DNA from: Candidatus Zixiibacteriota bacterium
Lineage (GTDB): Bacteria; Zixibacteria; MSB-5A5; GN15; FEB-12
Length of the DNA stretch: 5,105 nucleotides
Assembly (NCBI GenBank): GCA_030591625.1
Contig: JAUVAR010000212.1
Coordinates: 1 to 5,105, forward strand
Direction: 5' to 3'
Below are positions 1 through 4,680 of this stretch, piece by piece; within the stretch, counting starts at the first letter, position 1; each line of letters begins with the position of its first letter. The notes below the pieces were generated by a model that searched no databases, was not told the DNA's origin, and saw nothing but the letters and a program-made list of their open reading frames with translations. A program made the position numbers and the translations under genes.

Positions 1-206
1 AATTTTTCAACAAACGCTCCATCTTTATTTTCTCCCTCAATGAATACAACATCAAATATTACGTTTTCTACAATACCTATTTGTCGTTGTTCCACTTCAA
101 GAATTCTATTTATCAATGGATTTGCTTCAGAATCAGTTTGTGCTAAAACAGTATGCACTAAGAAGAAATTACATGAGTATAGAATTATATAAATTATTAT
201 TCTCAT
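1..206 (-). CDS. Secreted protein of unknown function, N-terminal part (runs off left edge)
   Basis: The minus strand has an open frame from the ATG at 206-204 to the window edge, giving 68 codons without a stop. The protein begins MRIIIYIILYSCNFF and continues to LVHTVLAQTDSE: one basic residue, a hydrophobic core, and a signal-peptidase-I-like site after VLA (about residue 22), so it is probably exported to the periplasm or outer membrane. An AGAAGGA Shine-Dalgarno-like site lies about 9 bases before the start. The mature part (ending EGENKDGAFVEK) is charged, with no motif I can assign. The EGE.KDG.FVEK pattern faintly recalls secreted LolA-like or outer-membrane-associated proteins of uncultured bacteria, but that is only an impression. 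It diverges from the other genes and is very AT-rich (17 G/C in bases 1-60). I am fairly sure it is a gene and do not know its function. Confidence 0.7.
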   Translation of the reverse strand, partial: MRIIIYIILYSCNFFLVHTVLAQTDSEANPLINRILEVEQRQIGIVENVIFDVVFIEGENKDGAFVEK

Positions 207-463
207 TAGTTTGATCCTTCTTTGATAGGTTGTTTAAACCTTTCATTTTTTAATTAACATTAATATAAGAGACACTATTGTTCGTTCCTAATACTATCTT
301 ACACCTCTTAATACTTGATTAAGTTGTAGTATAATCATAGTATCATCTGCGGCATTTCAGGCAACCCAGACCATAAATAAAGAAGCAAGTTTAAAACACG
401 CAAATAATCTAACTTATAAAATTAAAGAGTTGTTATAAACGAATTGAGAATTTTGATAATGAG
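207..463. other. AT-rich intergenic stretch, nothing firm seen
   Basis: This stretch separates the leftward secreted-protein gene from the first repeat copy. It should hold the leftward gene's promoter, but I found no convincing -35/-10 pair on the minus strand; a TATATT-like -10 lies near 260-265 with no good -35. No homology to the stretch upstream of the second repeat copy (4058-4219) is visible, so the repeat has a sharp left boundary at 464. No omptin remnant is visible here, unlike upstream of the second copy. Confidence 0.5.
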
Positions 464-470
464 TAAAAAA

Positions 471-535
471 GTGGTCACAATAGGGTGTAAGTCCTTGTGT
501 CACAACGCGAGTATGGGGTTCGATTCCCCCCTCCA
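471..535 (+). other. tRNA-like 3' half (T arm and CCTCCA end), copy 1; probable tRNA relic or att-like core
   Basis: The segment at 514-535 has a T arm signature: GGGG, the loop TTCGATT, then CCCC, followed by an acceptor-like CCTCCA. Upstream, GTGGTCA resembles a D-loop, TGTAAG could contain a GTA anticodon, and TTGTGTCACAA sits where a long variable arm would be. This suggests a class II tRNA such as tRNA-Tyr, whose 3' end is commonly CCCCCTCCA; a tmRNA 3' end is an alternative. No matching 5' acceptor strand (GGAGGGG) exists upstream and the acceptor side is about three bases short, so it is not a working tRNA. It keeps a terminator 30 bases downstream. The T-arm resemblance is clear; the amino-acid identity is uncertain. 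Confidence 0.5.
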
Positions 536-566
536 TTTCTTATAAGACGAAACAATCCAACGAGTT

Positions 567-600
567 ACAAAGCCCCCCCCCTATAGGGGGGCTTTGTCTT
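567..600 (+). terminator. Strong intrinsic terminator after the tRNA-like sequence
   Basis: ACAAAGCCCCCC (567-578) pairs perfectly with GGGGGGCTTTGT (586-597): a 12-bp stem with a 7-base loop, followed by CTTATTATT. It would end transcription coming from the tRNA-like segment. The same position in repeat copy 2 folds into another hairpin of different sequence, so structure rather than sequence seems to have been kept. The run of nine C's is prone to sequencing error. Confidence 0.8.
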
Positions 601-755
601 ATTATTCATCTATTTTTCTATAACTCTGAGTAACTACCAATAACTTACAACGACTGAGAACACAATTTGGTCACAGTAGATACTGCTACCTCTTATACTT
701 TGTATTACATAGCTCTAACTTTAAAAGCAGTTTTGGAAATCCAGAATAACATCTG

Positions 756-784
756 AGGGGATAAGATGGTTGAGGCGATCCCCT
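756..784 (+). promoter_or_regulatory. Inverted repeat AGGGGAT / ATCCCCT upstream of the lipoprotein promoter
   Basis: AGGGGAT at 756-762 is the exact reverse complement of ATCCCCT at 778-784, with 15 bases between. It lies 30 bp before the predicted -35 at 815. The left arm overlaps the Shine-Dalgarno-like GAGGGG of the possible small ORF at 766-909. It may be an operator for the lipoprotein promoter or, if transcribed, a hairpin hiding that ribosome site. A 7-bp match can also occur by chance. Confidence 0.3.
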
Positions 785-909
785 TAAAAAGAGGAAAACA
801 ATTCCTTTTATCGCTTGACAACATAGAGGTCCTTGTATACTATAGTTGTGTATATGACAGCAGGGGTGTTCCCTTTGTAAAAAAATCAAATAAAAGGAGT
901 GAAGAATGA
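766..909 (+). CDS. Possible 47-residue leader ORF overlapping the lipoprotein start
   Basis: An open frame begins with MVEAIPLKRGKQFLLSLDN and ends with KKSNKRSEE, 47 residues in all. Its TGA stop (907-909) overlaps the ATG of the lipoprotein gene as ATGA, the arrangement typical of translational coupling. A GAGGGG Shine-Dalgarno-like site lies five bases before its ATG and is part of the inverted repeat at 756-784. Against it: the predicted promoter for the lipoprotein (815-841) lies inside it, so a transcript from that promoter would not contain its start, and the peptide has no recognisable motif, signal or membrane segment. It may be a leader peptide or a chance frame. I favour chance slightly. 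Confidence 0.22.
   Translation: MVEAIPLKRGKQFLLSLDNIEVLVYYSCVYDSRGVPFVKKSNKRSEE
815..841 (+). promoter_or_regulatory. Predicted sigma70-type promoter for the lipoprotein-omptin pair
   Basis: A perfect -35 hexamer TTGACA (815-820) is followed by TATACT (836-841) with a 15-bp spacer; the overlapping TACTAT at 838-843 would give 17 bp but fits less well. Transcription would start near 848-850, leaving a leader of about 56 bases with the strong AAAGGAG ribosome site at 893-899. The same kind of arrangement (TTGATA, TATATT) precedes the lipoprotein gene at 4681. Confidence 0.55.
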
Positions 910-2621
910 AAAAAGTACTCATGCTCAGCCTTGGCCTTTTTGTGCTTATTGCTGCTGTAGCTTTTATTGGCTGTAGCCAACAAGACGATGGTCAGCACCT
1001 GATGGGTAGTATGGCGACGGTTGGCGTTGGTAGCATCAACGGTGTTCAGGGGCAGTATTGCACTGACTTGTTTGCCGGGCAAACGATTGCAGCTGGTAAC
1101 GTATGTATTGAAATTCTTGATCATGGCGACACCGAAGAGCTCTGTATCACCTACATAACCACAGGCGACTGGGTTCTGATTGAAACCCAGGCTTGGGTTG
1201 GGGAAGATCTGGCAGATATGCCACAAACCCGCAAGGGGAATCCTCAAATAGGTAACTTCCCTTACCACTCTGGAGATATTACCGGCCAGACAAGCTACAC
1301 ATTTTGTGTTGACCTGAACCAGTACGGTACTGAGGGCGGTGCGGTCGACCTTTGTGGCTTAATGCTTTATGCAGCGACTCATGCTGTGGTAGCACGCGAC
1401 ATTGATGGTGATGGTATTTATGATGAGCAAGAAACAGCTTGGGGTGATGGTGACCGCATGGTAGCCAGAGGTAATTGGTCTACATACTTCACTATCAAAT
1501 TAGAGTGTGATCTTGGTGGTGTTGGTAACGAATCTGGCGAAACGGCTTTTGCCTATGACTGCGCAGGTGACGCCAACTGCTTCATCGATATTCCTGACGA
1601 AGGAATTAACCGCTGGGGTTGGACAAACGGAGCGTACGGACCCGGAACTTACTACCTTGACATCTATGCTGGTGCTGGCCAGTGTGATATCACCAATGGT
1701 ACACTGGTTGGTCTGTTGACCGTTGTCTATGATGGTGCGATTGCTACTGTCACGTATGAGACATGTGGTGATTACAAAATGGATGAGGTTCATCTCTATG
1801 TAGGCAATAATATTCTGGCCTGGGATGATAATCCTGCCGACCCAGGATACACAGTTGCTCCGGGCAAATTTCCTTATACCGATGATGATATCGATACCAA
1901 CAGTTATACGTTTACGATTGACGGGCTTTCAGGTAGCATTTATGTCGTAGCCCACGCTGTGGTTGTAGGCGATTATTCGTTGGGTGACTGCGGTGTTCGC
2001 GGCTGTGTACCGCCATGCATACCTGGTTTTGATTATGATGCCTTCGAAACAGAAATCAATGACCTTGGTGGGGATGATGGTTTAGTTACCGTGAACGTTG
2101 TCCATCAAAGTGGTATCGCCAATCAGCCCTATTTCTTGGGTAGTCTCGGTGCTACAACAGGTTTACCTTTTTACTGCATCGACCTCGACAACACCATCTA
2201 CTCAAACAGAGACTACTGTGCAATTCTGTACTCCACTTATGACGGAAGCATACCGTTTGTAAATCAGCCGGAGAATCTCGATCTGCTCAATTACGTCCTG
2301 AACACCTTCAAAATCGGCGATCTGGCGAGTGATGGAACTGCTTTTACAGGTGGTGATATTCAACGTGTACTTTGGTCGCTTGTTTACGGCTCTTTGCCAG
2401 CACCGGGTGCTTATTCTTCGGGATCTTCCACAGATTTGCGCGTGAATGAAATCTTGGCCGCGGCTAATGCCAGTGGAGAAGGTTTCGAGCCTCCCTGCGA
2501 TGGTGTGGTGGGAGTTGTGGTAGTACCTGTTACCTGTGACGGTTCCAGTCAAGCGGCACAAGGACTCATTGCGCAGATGCTTGTGACAGAGTTCGAAGCT
2601 GTCTGCACCGTCTGTCCTTAA
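906..2621 (+). CDS. Cysteine-rich outer-membrane lipoprotein with two repeated beta domains and a thioester-like domain
   Basis: The 571-residue protein starts with MKKVLMLSLG, a hydrophobic core and a lipobox-like FIGC, so Cys23 is the likely lipid-anchored residue; Ser at +2 favours the outer membrane. AAAGGAG lies seven bases before the ATG. Residues about 55-200 and 245-357 appear to be two copies of one beta-rich domain, sharing a LCITY/VTYETC strand, a W...E or DEVHLYVG strand, GNFPY/GKFPY, SYTF, and ATHAVV/VAHAVV. The first copy carries a perfect EF-hand-like loop (165-176, D.D.DG..D..E) followed by ETAWGDG. Residues about 395-500 resemble a Cys-Gln thioester domain: FYCIDL (Cys424) and DIQRVLW (Gln486). 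There are about 20 cysteines, so disulfides are likely. It is followed by the omptin-like gene 101 bases on, probably in one transcript. The lipoprotein call is strong, the domain repeat fairly strong, and the thioester call tentative because the Cys-Gln spacing of 62 is short. Function is unknown; surface adhesion is my inference. Confidence 0.85.
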   Translation: MKKVLMLSLGLFVLIAAVAFIGCSQQDDGQHLMGSMATVGVGSINGVQGQYCTDLFAGQTIAAGNVCIEILDHGDTEELCITYITTGDWVLIETQAWVGEDLADMPQTRKGNPQIGNFPYHSGDITGQTSYTFCVDLNQYGTEGGAVDLCGLMLYAATHAVVARDIDGDGIYDEQETAWGDGDRMVARGNWSTYFTIKLECDLGGVGNESGETAFAYDCAGDANCFIDIPDEGINRWGWTNGAYGPGTYYLDIYAGAGQCDITNGTLVGLLTVVYDGAIATVTYETCGDYKMDEVHLYVGNNILAWDDNPADPGYTVAPGKFPYTDDDIDTNSYTFTIDGLSGSIYVVAHAVVVGDYSLGDCGVRGCVPPCIPGFDYDAFETEINDLGGDDGLVTVNVVHQSGIANQPYFLGSLGATTGLPFYCIDLDNTIYSNRDYCAILYSTYDGSIPFVNQPENLDLLNYVLNTFKIGDLASDGTAFTGGDIQRVLWSLVYGSLPAPGAYSSGSSTDLRVNEILAAANASGEGFEPPCDGVVGVVVVPVTCDGSSQAAQGLIAQMLVTEFEAVCTVCP

Positions 2622-2671
2622 CAAGTCCTAATATCGGCACGCATATTTAATGTGTCGTCAAAGAATTTAAC

Positions 2672-2701
2672 ACAGAGGCCGCCTGTTCGAGCGGCCTTTG
2701 T
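2672..2701 (+). terminator. Stable intercistronic hairpin, possible partial terminator
   Basis: ACAGAGGCCGC (2672-2682) pairs over 11 bp, including one G-U pair, with GCGGCCTTTGT (2691-2701), with an 8-base loop. Only a short TTTGT follows, with no real U tract. It ends 21 bases before the omptin start, leaving no room for a promoter after it, so it is more likely an attenuating or mRNA-stabilising hairpin inside a two-gene transcript than a full terminator. Confidence 0.6.
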
Positions 2702-2722
2702 ACTGAACAAGGGAAATTCAAA

Positions 2723-3712
2723 ATGACAGGATCACCTATCAGACACGCTCTCTCCATTCTATTGACACTTTCGATGCTGGTTCTCATTTTAGCCGTTACT
2801 ACGTCCGCATCCAGATTGGATAGTGGGAAATCGTTCGGTATCACTTCGGAGGTTACGCTCCTGAACGGCTCGACTGACTATGAGATTGACGCCAATGCAT
2901 TCGACCCGTCCGCACCAGACTCGGTGTCGCGGATTCAAAGCCAACTCGAGTTTCCTCTCGATTTAACGTTAGCGAGTGCGACAGTCACTTACTGCTTCGG
3001 CGGCGAGGTTCGGGTGTGGTTTACCCGAGTAGTGTTCAAGGCCAGCGTATCGGATCCTTCCAAGCTGATGACCGATGAAGACTGGATCGATGACTTTCCG
3101 GTAAGTTTCACAGAATCTGATGCGAGTGCGTCTTTGCTGATGCTCTCATGGCAACTTTCACGGCGAATTATTACCCGCGATAATTATATGGTTCATCTAT
3201 TTGGTGGACTGGACTATCAACGCATTGAACAGAACATTGTTGGATTCGACGGATGGCAGGACCTCGACCGCAATGGCGTTCGCTCACCATTGCGTGGTAA
3301 TGATTCGGTTATTGCGTATGAGGTGACTTATCTCTCACCAGAAGTGGGCGTCCGCACCGACATTGATTTCAGCAACTCGTTCGGTGGATCCTTCAGCCTG
3401 ACATCCGGTTTACTGTTTGCATCCGACTCAGATGACCACTTGTTGCGTGGCATCAAATCTGAAGGTGATGGTATCGGGGTAGCGCTTGGTGCTTCTGGAG
3501 AGTTACGCTTTCACCCGAAGGTTTCTAAAGATCATTCGCTCTGGTTCGGTCTATTCGGCGGTGTGCAATATCATCATGCTGAGGGGGATGTCACCAAGAC
3601 CTGGTATCGTGACGAAGGAACCATCACGGCAGGCACGGTTGATGCCGATATCCCTTATACGATTAAGAGTATGCTGACTTCCATTGGTTTTCGTTTCGGT
3701 CTTGAATTCTAA
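2723..3712 (+). CDS. Omptin-like outer-membrane aspartyl protease
   Basis: This 329-residue protein matches the size of omptins (OmpT precursor 317). It has a signal peptide (two basic-side residues, hydrophobic core, cleavage near SAS at 28-30), alternating beta-barrel strands and a C-terminal Phe (FGLEF), as expected for an outer-membrane barrel. MTDEDWID at 116-123 lines up with MVDQDWMD of OmpT, which holds catalytic Asp83 and Asp85; SDSDDH at 234-239 lines up with SDNDEH, which holds catalytic Asp210 and His212. The likely catalytic residues here are Asp118, Asp120, Asp237 and His239. The order and rough spacing also fit (119 versus 127 residues between first and third Asp). Known omptins cut surface or extracellular proteins, often at basic residues, and need LPS. 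The start is supported by AAGGGA eight bases upstream. Overall similarity is low, so the family is inferred from motifs and topology; substrate is unknown. The partner is the upstream surface lipoprotein. Confidence 0.75.
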   Translation: MTGSPIRHALSILLTLSMLVLILAVTTSASRLDSGKSFGITSEVTLLNGSTDYEIDANAFDPSAPDSVSRIQSQLEFPLDLTLASATVTYCFGGEVRVWFTRVVFKASVSDPSKLMTDEDWIDDFPVSFTESDASASLLMLSWQLSRRIITRDNYMVHLFGGLDYQRIEQNIVGFDGWQDLDRNGVRSPLRGNDSVIAYEVTYLSPEVGVRTDIDFSNSFGGSFSLTSGLLFASDSDDHLLRGIKSEGDGIGVALGASGELRFHPKVSKDHSLWFGLFGGVQYHHAEGDVTKTWYRDEGTITAGTVDADIPYTIKSMLTSIGFRFGLEF

Positions 3713-3772
3713 CGGAAACAGTTTAAGCTGAAACGACACAAAAACCAGTTATAAACTACTCGATGAATTTAT

Positions 3773-4057
3773 ATGACTTCCCACCTTGGCCTAAAGTCAC
3801 AAACCATATTTGGAAGTAAAGCTATTCTGATTCTTGCTACTTCTGTCGGTCTGTTATTTACTTCTGATGAGGACGATTATCTCTTGCGTGGAAGAATTTC
3901 TGAAGCTGATGCAATAAGGGTTGCAATCCAATCTCAAAGGCAGGAATGGTATCGTGATGAGGGGAGCATTCCCTTAGGTACTGTTGAAGATAATATCCCC
4001 TACAAAACTGAAAGTCTGCAATATACTCTGGGTATTAGTTTTGGAATGGAACTATAG
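3773..4057 (+). pseudogene. Decayed C-terminal remnant of a second omptin-like gene
   Basis: The 94-codon frame aligns with the C-terminal third of the intact omptin just upstream. GLLFTSDEDDYLLRG matches GLLFASDSDDHLLRG (18 of 29 residues over the block), and EWYRDEGSIPLGTVEDNIPY matches TWYRDEGTITAGTVDADIPY (18 of 37 to the end), finishing FGMEL versus FGLEF. The residue at the catalytic His position is Tyr, about 32 residues (38 reduced to 6) holding two barrel strands are missing in frame between the blocks, and everything before about residue 205 of the parent is absent. The ATG at 3773 has no ribosome site and a stop lies just before it in frame. It is clearly a dead fragment. Its DNA is more AT-rich than the intact gene, consistent with age or a different origin. 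Confidence 0.85.
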
Positions 4058-4219
4058 TCTACAATCAATTATTCTAGATAGTTTTTATTGTTTTAACTGG
4101 AATGACATCTTCGGTGTGGTAAAATCAATTTGTGACTCAGCAAGCAGTTCACCTACTTCTCTAAGCGTTGTTTGAAAAATTTGAACAGGAACATGGTTAT
4201 TAGGAGTCAATCATAGGCT
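4058..4219. other. AT-rich spacer, nothing seen
   Basis: This 162-bp stretch joins the omptin remnant to repeat copy 2. I see no gene, clear promoter or strong hairpin in it, and no similarity to the sequence left of repeat copy 1. The short open frame crossing it has no ribosome site and overlaps the remnant, so I left it out. Confidence 0.5.
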
Positions 4220-4226
4220 TAAAAAA

Positions 4227-4304
4227 GTGGTCACAATATGGTCACAATAGGGTGTAAGTCTTTGTGCCGCACCGCGAGTATGGGGTTCGATTCCCCCCCC
4301 TCCA
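4227..4304 (+). other. tRNA-like 3' half, copy 2
   Basis: The T arm (GGGG, loop TTCGATT, CCCC) and acceptor-like CCTCCA are kept at 4282-4304. Two extra C's bring the 3' side closer to a complete acceptor strand than in copy 1, but no 5' acceptor strand is present. The variable-arm-like part changed from GTGTCACAA to GTGCCGCAC, where one T-A to C-G change keeps the dyad. The call and its doubts are as for copy 1. Confidence 0.5.
4229..4250 (+). repeat. Tandem 11-bp repeat GGTCACAATA(T/G)
   Basis: GGTCACAATAT (4229-4239) is followed directly by GGTCACAATAG (4240-4250). Copy 1 of the long repeat has one such unit at 473-483 and a variant, GGTCACAGTAG, at its right end (669-679). The extra unit here explains most of the length difference between the long repeats. 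The units could be arm-type protein sites or slippage products. Confidence 0.85.
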
Positions 4305-4335
4305 TTTCTTATAAATTTTTATGTCTCAATGAGTT

Positions 4336-4362
4336 ACAAAACTCTCCATAGGAAGTTTTTGT
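4336..4362 (+). terminator. Weaker hairpin at the terminator position of repeat copy 2
   Basis: ACAAAACT(C)TCC pairs with GGA-AG(T)TTTTGT around an ATA loop: 11 pairs with two single-base bulges, then CTAAATTTTC. It corresponds to the 12-bp GC-rich hairpin at 567-597 of copy 1. The inner stem has changed on both sides, so pairing was kept while sequence moved. Confidence 0.45.
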
Positions 4363-4549
4363 CTAAATTTTCAACTATTTTTCTATAACTCTGAATAACT
4401 ACCAATAGCTTACAATGTCTGAAGACACAATTTGGGCTCAGCATATCTCATAATCAATACCACAACTATAGTTACTTTTACTTAGCTATCGTTCAGGTTT
4501 AGTTTCTTTGAAATTTTATTGCAGAACGGGTTTTATTGAAATAATCATT

Positions 4550-4577
4550 TTGATAACTTCATGGAATCATGTATATT
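4550..4577 (+). promoter_or_regulatory. Predicted sigma70-type promoter for the FnIII-like lipoprotein gene
   Basis: TTGATA (4550-4555) and TATATT (4572-4577) are separated by 16 bp, with TG directly before the -10. This would give a leader of about 95 bases. The surroundings are very AT-rich, so a chance match is possible. Confidence 0.4.
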
Positions 4578-4680
4578 ATTATCAATTATACCAAATTAGT
4601 AGGGATTACAGATAAAAATAAACAATCTGAATTATAGTTGATTATAGATAATCTTGTAAACTTTTGGGAGACTTAACAAC

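Larger units (their letters stand above)
464..676 (+). repeat. Long imperfect direct repeat, copy 1 (tRNA-like end, terminator, conserved tail)
   Basis: This 213-bp segment aligns end to end with 4220-4441. Shared blocks in order are TAAAAAAGTGGTCACAA, the tRNA-like 3' end ending CCTCCATTTCTTATAA, GAGTTACAAA, a hairpin, and a tail starting CTATTTTTCTATAACTCTGA. The last 67 bases (610-676 versus 4375-4441) differ at only about eight or nine positions. Length differences come from an extra 11-bp unit and two extra C's in copy 2, and a hairpin that is 4 bases shorter in copy 2. The two copies have the same orientation and enclose the lipoprotein-omptin pair. The unit could be a recombination boundary of a cassette or the trace of a segmental duplication. 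Weak similarity may continue to about 740 (and 4514). Confidence 0.9.
4220..4441 (+). repeat. Long imperfect direct repeat, copy 2
   Basis: This is the partner of 464-676, in the same orientation and 3.76 kb away. It carries the same blocks in order, with an extra 11-bp unit at its left end, eight rather than six C's in the tRNA-like end, and a changed hairpin. The block 4375-4441 is nearly identical to 610-676. It lies between the omptin remnant and the lipoprotein gene at 4681, so in both copies a surface lipoprotein gene follows the repeat by 229-239 bp. Confidence 0.9.

Noticed and set aside
471..535. A functional tRNA-Tyr gene.
   Set aside because: There is no 5' acceptor strand, the 3' acceptor side is too short, and the anticodon stem pairs poorly, so only a relic or tRNA-like site is claimed.
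464..676. An integron attC site.
   Set aside because: The paired RYYYAAC/GTTRRRY ends expected of attC are not present, and the enclosed segment is a two-gene unit with its own promoter.
2202..2624. A 140-codon minus-strand frame inside the lipoprotein gene.
   Set aside because: It is an antisense shadow of a well-supported gene and has no ribosome site or recognisable motif.
3796..3802. Another GTCACAA inside the omptin remnant.
   Set aside because: A single 7-base match without the flanking GG or ATA is expected by chance in a window of this size.
4211..4250. A frame across the repeat's left end reads LKKVVTIWSQ then stop, like the tail of a phage-type integrase.
   Set aside because: It is too short and there is no catalytic motif or upstream open frame, so I cannot support a recombinase remnant.
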